A stretch of DNA of 9,111 nucleotides from Desulfobacula sp. (GTDB lineage: Bacteria > Desulfobacterota > Desulfobacteria > Desulfobacterales > Desulfobacteraceae), in assembly GCF_021107415.1 (NCBI RefSeq), contig NZ_JAIOSW010000070.1:1-9111 (forward strand). The letters are read 5' to 3'. Shown here piece by piece: positions 1 to 6,966 of this stretch. The notes below the pieces were generated by a model that was not told the DNA's origin, did no database searches, and worked only from the letters and a program-made list of their open reading frames with translations. Each line of letters starts with the position of its first letter. The stretch's first letter is position 1. The position numbers and the translations under genes are program-made.

Positions 1-212
1 ATGATCAGGATGCAAAACCACCCTATGGTATCTTTTTTATTAATCTGGACACCAAGAAGGAGGTGGCTGTTAAACAGACCTGGGAAACCCTACCACTGCC
101 TCCCGGGCGATATCAACTTGACTGGTGGGAAACTCAGCATCAGTCAAAAAGACAGACCCTGGTGGAAGAATTTGAGCTTGAACCGGGTAACTTGTTAGAA
201 CTGGAAATTTAA
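1..212 (+). CDS. C-terminal fragment of an unidentified protein (5' end outside window)
   Basis: The third forward frame is open from position 3 to a TAA at 210-212, giving 69 residues and no start codon, so the gene begins left of the window. The reading is very protein-like: it starts DQDAKPPYGIFFINLD, has a PLPPGRYQLDWWE stretch in the middle, and ends with acidic and hydrophobic residues (EPGNLLELEI). Alternating hydrophobic and charged residues and the PPGxYxLDW turn suggest a beta-sandwich domain of the carboxypeptidase-regulatory or PEGA-like type, often found at the end of secreted or surface proteins. That fold is a guess from pattern only, and I do not recognise the family. An ATG-initiated frame overlaps it at 1-198, but its product is arginine/tryptophan-rich and looks like a shadow. 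The gene is followed by a long non-coding stretch, so it is probably the last gene of its own transcription unit. Confidence 0.68.
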   Translation, partial: DQDAKPPYGIFFINLDTKKEVAVKQTWETLPLPPGRYQLDWWETQHQSKRQTLVEEFELEPGNLLELEI

Positions 213-470
213 ATTTTGGGCAGTATACCAATAATTTTTTTCACTTTTTACTTTGGAGAAAAAAGATTGATAAATCAAATGAGAATAAGCTTCTCCTACT
301 AAATAAGATTAGCTTTAAATTTATTTATTTGTACGTATAGATGGTATTATTAACCACAAGCAAAATTGAAAACTGGGGTATGACTTCCAAAAGAAATACT
401 CGGTGCTCAGGCTCATAACGGCAGTGATCATAGCAACGTGAAGTCAACGTTTTACTTAAAAATTCACCGA

Positions 471-486
471 ATACAAAATATTGTAT
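471..486. repeat. Short palindrome, operator-like
   Basis: ATACAA (471-476) and TTGTAT (481-486) are perfect inverted arms around a 4-base AATA centre. The size and symmetry would suit a dimeric regulator site, but an AT-rich palindrome of this length can also arise by chance. No gene start lies close by, so its role is unknown. Confidence 0.3.
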
Positions 487-558
487 CTGAATCAAGATCA
501 GAAAAATCCAACAACATGATTTCAAATGATCATCGGCAGATGCAGAGAGCAACAGTTT

Positions 559-599
559 TACCTGTTCACCGGACATGGGTTTCCGGTGAACTTTAGGTA
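559..599. repeat. Strong imperfect inverted repeat / hairpin in non-coding DNA
   Basis: GTTCACCGGA (564-573) and TCCGGTGAAC (582-591) are perfect 10-base inverted arms around an 8-base loop. The stem continues outward with TACCT (559-563) against AGGTA (595-599) after a 3-base bulge at 592-594, giving 15 paired positions. No T-run follows on either strand, so it is not a standard rho-independent terminator. It could be a structured element of a small RNA, a regulator site, or the end or remnant of a mobile or repetitive element. The half-arm TTCACCG also occurs at 464-470. It is the most GC-rich structured element in the gap. Confidence 0.6.
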
Positions 600-783
600 C
601 CGCCTTTTATCTCTGCCGGGATATCTGAAAAATCTCTAATTTACTTGCGATCACCCTGTGTTTAGCCGCACACTATTTTTTACAAAAATGTCATTTCCCG
701 CCATTTCATCATTCTAAGCAGGCCTACCAAGTTTTAACAAGGATTAAAAACGGTATAAAAATATTTATAACATTTTTGTAGTT

Positions 784-810
784 AAATTTGATAATAAAAA
801 ATACAAATTT
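784..810. repeat. AT-rich inverted repeat upstream of the sigma-54 promoter
   Basis: AAATTTG (784-790) and CAAATTT (804-810) are perfect 7-base inverted arms with centres 20 bases apart, about two helical turns. It lies about 140 bases upstream of the predicted transcription start, where bacterial enhancer-binding proteins often bind. It does not match the NtrC consensus, and the surrounding DNA is so AT-rich that chance is a serious alternative. Confidence 0.25.
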
Positions 811-923
811 GGAATAAAAATCTAATAAATCAATAAATGAGTTAAAATTATATCATATTATATATCAAACTTATCTTATATTTTCAGCATATTATAAGGT
901 AAAGCAAAAATTATAGCATTTCA

Positions 924-939
924 TGGCACACGGTTTGCT
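924..939 (+). promoter_or_regulatory. Sigma-54 (RpoN) -24/-12 promoter of amtB
   Basis: TGGCACACGGTTTGCT matches the RpoN consensus TGGCAC-N5-TTGCW at every defined position. The invariant GG (925-926) and GC (937-938) are separated by exactly ten bases, as required. Transcription would start near 950, leaving a leader of about 40 bases before the amtB start at 989. Sigma-54 promoters need an activating enhancer-binding protein, and for an ammonium channel NtrC or a similar nitrogen regulator is the usual one. The activator site itself is not evident. The promoter probably also drives the three genes after amtB. Confidence 0.9.
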
Positions 940-988
940 TTAAAGAAAGAATAAACAATAAAACATCAACAAACTAAGGAAACTTAAC

Positions 989-2284
989 ATGTTACTAAAA
1001 AAAATATTGCTGCTATTGGGAATCTTCTTTTCAACCACTGCCTGCGCCTTTGCCGAAGATGGAATCATTGATACGGGAGATACCGCCTGGGTAACCATGG
1101 CGACCGCTTTGGTCATGATAATGACCCCGGCAGGCCTTGCCCTGTTTTACGGTGGCATGTCAAGATATAAAAATATGCTGAACACCATAGCCATGACATT
1201 GGTTGCCTATTGTCTTGCCAGCATTGTCTGGGTTGGCTGGGGATATTCCCTTGCTTTTGGTGAGAGCTCAAACCTCTTTATCGGGAATTTAAAACATCTT
1301 TTCCTTAACGGCATTGATATTCACTCCGTATCCGGAACCATCCCCACCATCCTCTTTGTGCTTTTTCAGATGACCTTTGCCTGCATCAGTATCGCCCTTA
1401 TACTGGGCTCTGTAGTTGACAGAATGAAATTTTCATCATGGATTATATTCACCATTCTCTGGGTCACTTTTGTATATACACCGGTCTGTAATTGGGCCTG
1501 GGGCGGTGGATGGATGCATAAAATAGGTGCCCTGGATTTTGCCGGCGGTAATGTTGTTCACATTAATGCAGGGGTTTCGGGCCTTGTTCTGGCACTTTTT
1601 CTCGGGAAAAGACACGGATATAAAAAAGAAGCCATGATACCATCCAGTGTTGCCTTCACTGCTCTTGGCGCGGGCTTTTTATGGTTTGGATGGTTTGGAT
1701 TTAACGCGGGCAGCGCACTTGCTGCGGATGGAATAGCAGCTTCGGCATTTATGGTTACTAATACGGCAGCAGCCATGGCTGGTCTTGCCTGGCTGCTTGT
1801 TGAATGGCAATACAGCAAAAAGCCAACCCTTTTAGGACTTGCATCAGGTGTTATTGCCGGACTTGTCGGCATAACACCTGCAGCAGGATTTGTCTCTTTA
1901 ACAGGCGCCCTGGTAATTGGGGTTGTTTCCGGCATTATTGGTTTTTTTGGTGTTGCAGTTCTTAAGCACAAACTGGGTTATGACGATTCCCTTGACGCTT
2001 TTGGAATACATGGCCTGTGCGGCATGTGGGGAGCAATTGCCACAGGATTTTTTGCTAATCCTTCCATTACTGAAGGAGCAGCAGGCCTGTTCTACGGAAA
2101 CCCCAAACAGGTCTGGATTCAATTTCTATCCATTATCGGCACCATTGTTTTTAGTGCCACCGCGACCTTTATCGTTGTTATGACAACCAAAATACTTACC
2201 AATGGAATTCGAGTGGACAGTGATGATGAACTTGCCGGATTGGATAATGCCCTTCATGGTGAACGTGCCTTTGAAATTGAGTAA
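989..2284 (+). CDS. amtB: Ammonium transporter AmtB
   Basis: This 431-residue inner-membrane channel of the Amt/Rh family conducts ammonia derived from ammonium. An N-terminal signal peptide with likely cleavage after AFA (residue 22) is followed by about eleven membrane segments. Aligned by spacing to the E. coli protein, the key residues are all present: the Phe gate F130 and F238 (E. coli F107 and F215), W171 of the ammonium recruitment site (W148), D183 (D160), and the twin pore histidines H191 and H341 (H168 and H318). The cytoplasmic tail of about 30 residues keeps the acidic form and the GLDNALHGE segment typical of PII-responsive AmtB. A ribosome-binding AAGGA at 976-980 sits 8 bases before the ATG, and a sigma-54 promoter lies upstream. 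The usual partner glnK, which normally sits next to amtB, is not adjacent here; solute-binding protein genes follow instead. Confidence 0.96.
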   Translation: MLLKKILLLLGIFFSTTACAFAEDGIIDTGDTAWVTMATALVMIMTPAGLALFYGGMSRYKNMLNTIAMTLVAYCLASIVWVGWGYSLAFGESSNLFIGNLKHLFLNGIDIHSVSGTIPTILFVLFQMTFACISIALILGSVVDRMKFSSWIIFTILWVTFVYTPVCNWAWGGGWMHKIGALDFAGGNVVHINAGVSGLVLALFLGKRHGYKKEAMIPSSVAFTALGAGFLWFGWFGFNAGSALAADGIAASAFMVTNTAAAMAGLAWLLVEWQYSKKPTLLGLASGVIAGLVGITPAAGFVSLTGALVIGVVSGIIGFFGVAVLKHKLGYDDSLDAFGIHGLCGMWGAIATGFFANPSITEGAAGLFYGNPKQVWIQFLSIIGTIVFSATATFIVVMTTKILTNGIRVDSDDELAGLDNALHGERAFEIE

Positions 2285-2356
2285 TCACAACACCACATAA
2301 TATTTGTAATCCCATCAAATATACGATAAGTTACTCTAACTGAGGAGTAGCTATCT

Positions 2357-3706
2357 ATGAGGTCTGTTAAGTTATATCTTTTAATAATTTTTTCTGTTTT
2401 TATAGTGAGCCTTCCTGCGACTGGAGCTCAAAATCAGATTACTTTCTGGACCACTGAGATGGAAACAGAAAGACTGGAAATACAAAGAAAGATTGCCCAG
2501 ACATTCACCGCAAAAACTAAAATTCATGTCCGTGTGGTACCTGTGCATGAAAACCGTTTAGCAAAAAAAATCACTGCTGCCAATGCAACAGGGGCTCTAC
2601 CCGATGTGCTCTATCACCCGATAGATTTTACCCTTGGATGGGCAAAAAAGGGACTCCTGGATGTCCAGTCTGCAACGAATATTGTAAATCGTCTGGGCAA
2701 AGAGACTTTTAGTACAGGTTCTCTGAACCTTGTCTGGTTCTCGGATGGCTATGCTGCTGTACCGATGGATGGATGGCACCAGCTCCTGCTCTATCGCAAG
2801 GATCTCTTTAAAGAAAAGGGATTGCCTGTACCTGACAGCTGGGATCGTATCCTCCAAGCCGCTCAGGTTCTTCACAATCCACCCTTGATCTGGGGCTTTA
2901 TGGCAGCAACTGACCCCGACCAGATATATACTCAGCAAGTTTTCGAGCACTTTGCTTTGTCCAATGGCGTCAGGCTGATAGATCCATTCGGAACTGTCGA
3001 CCTTAACACCCCGGAAATGATCCAGACCCTGGAATTCTATAAAGCACTAACCCGATTTTCCCCACGCGGTAATATCCACTGGCTCCATACCCGGATGGAC
3101 TATGTGTCAGGACGAGCGGCCATGATCATGTGGTCGCCTTATATCCTGGATGAACTGTCAGGGCTTCGCAATGACCTGACAGTGATTCCCGATATTGTCA
3201 AAGGAAAACCAGGATACCTGGCTGAAAACACCGGGTTTGTGTCCATTATTCACGGCTTAAAAGGGACGGCTCAATACAGCCAGATAAACTGCCTGGGTAT
3301 TACACGAGATGCAGACAAGGCTCCAGCCAAACAATGGATGGAATTTCTCCTGACCGATGGATACTTGAGCTGGTTGGGTATGGCCCCGGAGGGTAAATTA
3401 CCCGTGCGCAAGGGAACCCGGCATGAACCTAACTGCTTTATTAAAGGATGGATGGGACTTGAGTTTGGCGTTACAATACGGGCCAAAATCTCCGAGTTCT
3501 ATGGAATGGATGTGATAAAAACTATTGTAGAGAGGATGGATGGTTTAAATCACTGGGGAGTCACTGAAAATAAAGGAGCCCTTATCGCAAGGATTTATGA
3601 AACAAAGGTTATTCCCAGGATCCTCAAACGATTTCTCGACGACGGATTGAGTGCCAGGCAGGCAGCGCAAATGATGAACGATCAAGTGAAGGCTCTGGAA
3701 AAATGA
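2357..3706 (+). CDS. Extracellular solute-binding protein, family 1 (UgpB/MalE-like)
   Basis: This 449-residue exported binding protein belongs to the sugar/glycerol-phosphate type (SBP family 1, COG1653-like). Residues 1-24 form a signal peptide (charged start, hydrophobic LYLLIIFSVFIVSLP core, cleavage likely after ATGA). There is no lipobox cysteine, so it is probably soluble in the periplasm. Family hallmarks are the first strand ITFWTTEM (28-35), the hinge region LLYRKDLFKEKGLPVPDSW (144-162), SGRAAMIMWSPY (251-262), and MAPEGKLPVRKG (342-353), with a helical C-terminus. Length is normal for the family. GAGGAG at 2342-2347 is a strong ribosome-binding site 9 bases before the ATG. No ABC permease or ATPase gene is next to it; the next genes are another binding protein and a sensor kinase, so it may serve sensing rather than uptake. 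The ligand cannot be read from the sequence. Confidence 0.88.
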   Translation: MRSVKLYLLIIFSVFIVSLPATGAQNQITFWTTEMETERLEIQRKIAQTFTAKTKIHVRVVPVHENRLAKKITAANATGALPDVLYHPIDFTLGWAKKGLLDVQSATNIVNRLGKETFSTGSLNLVWFSDGYAAVPMDGWHQLLLYRKDLFKEKGLPVPDSWDRILQAAQVLHNPPLIWGFMAATDPDQIYTQQVFEHFALSNGVRLIDPFGTVDLNTPEMIQTLEFYKALTRFSPRGNIHWLHTRMDYVSGRAAMIMWSPYILDELSGLRNDLTVIPDIVKGKPGYLAENTGFVSIIHGLKGTAQYSQINCLGITRDADKAPAKQWMEFLLTDGYLSWLGMAPEGKLPVRKGTRHEPNCFIKGWMGLEFGVTIRAKISEFYGMDVIKTIVERMDGLNHWGVTENKGALIARIYETKVIPRILKRFLDDGLSARQAAQMMNDQVKALEK

Positions 3707-3719
3707 CAGGTACCCCAAA

Positions 3720-4772
3720 ATGAAGAAATCAATTTTTATTGCTCTATTAATAATTTTTTCGTGTCTGTATTTTGCCCTGTCGTATTTTTTTATCTCAACT
3801 AGTGCCAATAAACCTCAACCGGAAATTATAGTAAATACCTCTCCAACTATAAGCAGTTTAACCTGGTATACTTCAATACCGCAAAGACATGCCGACAGGA
3901 TTGCAAATGCATTCAGAATAAAGAAAGGCATTGATGTTAAAATCGTCAGAAGCTCAACTTTTTTAATCAGAGAAAAATTATTGTCGGAAATTAAACAGAA
4001 TGCAACCAAAGCAGATGTGCTGACAATTGCTGATATCGGTACGTTTATTGAGTTAAAGAATCAGGGACACCTGATGGAATACGCTTCCCGTCATTATCAA
4101 AATTTTCCCGAAAAATATAAGGACACGGGCTACTGGGCGGTATTTGCGGGATTTGGAGTGTGCATGGCCTATGATAAAACCAGGATAGATACACCGCCGA
4201 AACACTGGACTGACCTTTTAGACGAAAGATGGAAAGGGCGAATCGGACTTGAGGATATCAATACAGCAGGCTCCCAATACGGTCAATATTACATGCTGCG
4301 GGAAAAACTGGGTGTTAAATTCTGGGAAAAGCTGCTTTCTATTCAAAAGCCTAAAATCTATTACAGGACTGAGGCGCTTGCCAATGCGCTTCTTAAAGGA
4401 AAAATTGATATTGCAGGCCAATTCAGTATACACATAGTTCACGATTACAAGATAAAAAGAAGAACACCCATCAAGGGTATCTATCCTAAAGAAGGTATTC
4501 CTTTTATTGTTAACCCGGTTGCCATTATAAAACAGACAGCACATGTGAAAGAAGCAAAGGTATTTTTTGATTTTCTTATTTCTATAAAAGGCCAAAAACT
4601 CATACAAGGTTTAACTTATAAATATTCTGTGTGTGATGGTATAACTCCTTTGAATGGGATACCTTCCTTAAAAAGTTTAAATGTTTTACGTCCTGAAAAC
4701 AAAACAAAATATGCCGAAAAAAAAAGTGACTATATCCGGGAATTTAACAGTTTGTTTAAAAAGGGAGAATAG
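3720..4772 (+). CDS. Extracellular solute-binding protein, iron/polyamine type (FbpA/PotD-like)
   Basis: This 350-residue protein has a strongly hydrophobic N-terminus (residues 4-25) and a periplasmic binding-protein fold of the Fe(III)/spermidine/putrescine/2-aminoethylphosphonate class. Typical elements are LTWYTSIPQRHADRIANAF (47-65), ADVLTIADIG (98-107), GFGVCMAYDKT (144-154), DLLDERWKGRIGLED (165-179), and ALLKGKIDIAG (223-233). The export segment has a cysteine at 15, but with Phe at -2 it is a poor lipobox, so the protein may be cleaved after STSA (29) or stay anchored to the membrane. The iron-ligand tyrosine pair of FbpA cannot be confirmed; the YY at 214-215 lies in a helix-start position shared with non-iron members. 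Its start is 13 bases after the previous stop and its stop is 4 bases before the kinase gene, so it is tightly coupled to both. The ligand is unknown. Confidence 0.86.
   Translation: MKKSIFIALLIIFSCLYFALSYFFISTSANKPQPEIIVNTSPTISSLTWYTSIPQRHADRIANAFRIKKGIDVKIVRSSTFLIREKLLSEIKQNATKADVLTIADIGTFIELKNQGHLMEYASRHYQNFPEKYKDTGYWAVFAGFGVCMAYDKTRIDTPPKHWTDLLDERWKGRIGLEDINTAGSQYGQYYMLREKLGVKFWEKLLSIQKPKIYYRTEALANALLKGKIDIAGQFSIHIVHDYKIKRRTPIKGIYPKEGIPFIVNPVAIIKQTAHVKEAKVFFDFLISIKGQKLIQGLTYKYSVCDGITPLNGIPSLKSLNVLRPENKTKYAEKKSDYIREFNSLFKKGE
4763..4767 (+). promoter_or_regulatory. Ribosome-binding site fixing the kinase start
   Basis: GGGAG lies 9 bases before the ATG at 4777, inside the last codons of the upstream binding-protein gene. 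It supports 4777 over the in-frame ATG at 4681, which would overlap the upstream gene by 92 bases and add a basic, non-conserved-looking 32-residue leader. Confidence 0.75.
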
Positions 4773-4776
4773 AAAA

Positions 4777-6924
4777 ATGAGGATCGACAGTTTAAATAAA
4801 AAAACAATCCTGTTGATTTTTATCCTAACTATTGTTTGCATCTCCGGTTCTGTTTTCATGGTTTCTCAAATCATAGAGAAACAAGCCATGAATAAGTATA
4901 AACTTGATAAAGAGACGTCAATTGAAGTCCTGTCTTATTCTCTGGCTCCCATGTTGGATTTATATGACTACAAGCAGGTTGAACACTTGATAACATCATC
5001 TCTAAGTTATGAAAAAATTGTATCTGTTGCAGTTTTTGATGACAGCGGGACGCTTATAAAATCCGCTGCCAAAAACAATGTTACTGCAAAAGATTTAGAT
5101 ATGGAAAAACGTAAAATAACCACAAGTCTGGAAGGAATAATTGGAAGCATAGAGATTGGTTTTTCAAAAAAATATATTCATGACCGTATCCGAGCTGTGA
5201 CTGCAGCCTTGATTTTTGGTTTAATGGGAGGCTTTGTTCTTTTAGGGCTTGGCCTTTATATACTCATGAGACACTATATTATTAAACCACTTGAAAGCTT
5301 AACAAATACGGTAAAAGAGATGACTTTTGAAAATCTGTCATCAAGGGTAAAAATTTTCAGAAAGGATGAAATCGGTACGCTGGCAAAAAGTTTTAATCAC
5401 ATGGCGGATAACCTGGAAAAGTCGCATAGGGTGTTGCGGGAAAGCGAAAATAAATATCGTTCAATGATGGAAGCCATGAATGATGCAGTTTATATTTGTT
5501 CTTCAGACTATAGAATCGAATATATGAATCCAGCCATGATCAAAAAGACAGGACAAAATGCCGTAGGAGAGCTTTGTTTTAAGGCCATATTTGATTTGAA
5601 CGAACAATGTCCGTGGTGTCGACACAATAAAATACAACAGGGTAAAAGCCTGGCATTTGATGTTGTTGATCCGCAGGGCAACCAATTTTACCATGCTTCC
5701 AATGCAGCCATTGTCCATAGCAATGGAACTATTTCAATGCTGGCGGTTTTAAGAGATACTTCCGAGCTTAAAAACCTCGAAGCCCAACTCCTACAGGCTC
5801 AAAAGATGGAATCCATCGGTACTTTGGCTGCCGGTATTGCCCATGATTTCAATAATATCCTGTCTGCTATCTTTGGATATACGGAAATCGCTCTTCGGAA
5901 AATTCCAAGCGATTCAAGCCTGGAGAATAGTTTGAATAAAGTGCTTCAGGCAGCCAAACGGGCCAGAGACCTGGTGAAACAAATCCTTACCTTCAGTCGC
6001 AAATCTGAAAAAGAGAAAAAACCGGTACAGGTACACTTGATTGTCAATGAGATCCTTAAATTCCTTCGCTCATCTTTACCCAGTACCATACAGATCCAGC
6101 AACAAATTGAAATCGACAATGATATAGTTTGGGCTGATTCTACACAGATTCATCAAATCCTAATGAATCTGTGTACCAATGCAAGCCATGCCATGATGGA
6201 AAAAGGAGGAATATTACAAGTAAACTTAGAAAACATGGAACTTAATTCGGATTTCACTGCTCAATATCCGGATATCAAGCCTGGACCTTACTTAAAAATA
6301 ACTGTAAGTGATACCGGTCACGGCATGTCTTCTGATGTTCTTAACAAAATTTTTGAACCCTATTTCACTACCAAGGAGAAAGGTTCGGGAACCGGGCTGG
6401 GAATGGCTGTGGTACATGGTATCATCAAGAACCACAGCGGCTGCATCAAAGTAGATAGCAAACCGGGAAAAGGCGCTGTTTTTTATGTTTATCTTCCTGT
6501 AATTAATGAGGAGGAAACATCGGAAAAAGAGACTGACCAGCCCATCCCTACCGGAAACGAACGTATTCTATTTATTGACGATGAGGATATTTTGGTGGAT
6601 CTTGGAAAACAATTGTTAGAAAAATTGGGTTATAAAGTTGTTGCCTTGACCAGCAGCGTTGAAGCCTTAGAGATATTCCGTGCAGAACCTGATCGATTCG
6701 ATCTTGTTATTACTGATATGACTATGCCCAAAATGACGGGAGACAGCTTAGCTAAAGAACTCATGAAGATCAATACTGATATCCCCATCATCCTTTGTAC
6801 AGGATACAGTAACGGAATATCTGAATACAAGGCAAAAAAAATGGGCATCAGAGCATTTGTCATGAAACCTTTTGTCATGAGAGAGTTGTCCCTCATTGTG
6901 CGGAAGGTATTGGATGAAGCATAA
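4777..6924 (+). CDS. Hybrid sensor histidine kinase (HAMP-PAS-HisKA-HATPase-REC)
   Basis: This 715-residue inner-membrane sensor has one membrane segment at about 11-31, a periplasmic sensing region of about 110 residues, and a second membrane segment at about 142-164. HAMP follows (165-217), then a PAS domain (about 222-335) and HisKA with the phospho-acceptor H356 in GIAHDFNNIL. The ATPase domain shows the N box (N464, N468), DTGHGM (512-517), FEPYFTTK (526-533) and GSGTGLGM (536-543). The C-terminal receiver (595-715) has acidic D601/D602, phospho-acceptor D647, T675 and K697. The HDFNNIL H-box and short receiver place it with the NtrB-like or orphan-hybrid kinases common in Deltaproteobacteria. 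All catalytic residues are present. The PAS domain carries a CPWC pair (C278, C281). No response regulator with an output domain follows, so the phosphorelay target lies elsewhere. Placement 4 bases after two binding-protein genes suggests they supply its ligand, which is an inference. Confidence 0.93.
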   Translation: MRIDSLNKKTILLIFILTIVCISGSVFMVSQIIEKQAMNKYKLDKETSIEVLSYSLAPMLDLYDYKQVEHLITSSLSYEKIVSVAVFDDSGTLIKSAAKNNVTAKDLDMEKRKITTSLEGIIGSIEIGFSKKYIHDRIRAVTAALIFGLMGGFVLLGLGLYILMRHYIIKPLESLTNTVKEMTFENLSSRVKIFRKDEIGTLAKSFNHMADNLEKSHRVLRESENKYRSMMEAMNDAVYICSSDYRIEYMNPAMIKKTGQNAVGELCFKAIFDLNEQCPWCRHNKIQQGKSLAFDVVDPQGNQFYHASNAAIVHSNGTISMLAVLRDTSELKNLEAQLLQAQKMESIGTLAAGIAHDFNNILSAIFGYTEIALRKIPSDSSLENSLNKVLQAAKRARDLVKQILTFSRKSEKEKKPVQVHLIVNEILKFLRSSLPSTIQIQQQIEIDNDIVWADSTQIHQILMNLCTNASHAMMEKGGILQVNLENMELNSDFTAQYPDIKPGPYLKITVSDTGHGMSSDVLNKIFEPYFTTKEKGSGTGLGMAVVHGIIKNHSGCIKVDSKPGKGAVFYVYLPVINEEETSEKETDQPIPTGNERILFIDDEDILVDLGKQLLEKLGYKVVALTSSVEALEIFRAEPDRFDLVITDMTMPKMTGDSLAKELMKINTDIPIILCTGYSNGISEYKAKKMGIRAFVMKPFVMRELSLIVRKVLDEA

Positions 6925-6932
6925 TCCTTTGC

Positions 6933-6966
6933 TTTAGATAAGAGGAAAGATGATTTCTTACTTAAA
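6933..6966. terminator. Possible weak bidirectional terminator at the convergent junction
   Basis: TTTAGATAAGA (6933-6943) can pair with TCTTACTTAAA (6956-6966) with one wobble and one mismatch around a 12-base loop. It sits between the stop of the kinase gene and the stop of the convergent flavoenzyme gene, where a shared terminator would be expected. The stem is AT-rich and has no proper T-run, so support is weak. Confidence 0.25.

Larger units (their letters stand above)
213..988. other. Long intergenic region upstream of amtB
   Basis: No convincing gene is seen in these 776 bases. Roughly 213-340 is AT-rich. About 340-620 is more mixed in composition and carries small palindromes (435-451, 471-486) and a large hairpin (559-599). 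About 740-900 is strongly AT-rich with A and T runs, as expected for a bendable region upstream of a sigma-54 promoter. The only long open frame, 325-576 on the minus strand, gives a cysteine- and phenylalanine-rich peptide with no recognisable domain and is not called. No classical terminator (GC stem plus T-run) is seen after the partial gene. No clear NtrC enhancer (TGCAC-N5-GTGCA type) or perfect IHF site was found by eye. Confidence 0.75.

Noticed and set aside
1..198. ATG-started 65-residue plus-strand frame
   Set aside because: Composition is unlike a normal protein and it overlaps, out of frame, the protein-like C-terminal fragment ending at 212.
325..576. 83-residue minus-strand frame in the intergenic gap
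   Set aside because: Its start lies inside the hairpin loop, there is no good ribosome-binding site, and the Cys/Phe/Ile-rich sequence shows no domain; it is more likely chance or a decayed remnant.
564..591. Hairpin as a rho-independent terminator of the partial gene
   Set aside because: It is over 350 bases after the stop and no T-run follows on either strand.
657..672. TGTG-N8-CACA as a CRP/FNR or NtrC site
   Set aside because: Spacing and half-sites do not match either consensus (CRP needs TGTGA-N6-TCACA; NtrC needs longer GCAC/GTGC arms).
1558..1971. 137-residue minus-strand frame inside amtB
   Set aside because: It is the antisense shadow of a well-conserved amtB coding sequence, with proline/alanine-rich, low-information content.
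4359..4364. Tyr-Tyr pair of the second binding protein as FbpA-type iron ligands
   Set aside because: The context (KIYYRTEALANALLKG) matches the segment before a helix that occurs in non-iron members; alignment by eye cannot place it at the iron site.
4681..4776. Upstream in-frame ATG as the kinase start
   Set aside because: It would overlap the previous gene by 92 bases and lacks a ribosome-binding site; the ATG at 4777 has GGGAG 9 bases upstream and begins just before the first membrane segment.
5608..5622. Haem c-binding motif in the kinase PAS domain
   Set aside because: The motif is CPWC followed by Arg then His, so it is not CxxCH, and the domain is predicted to be cytoplasmic.
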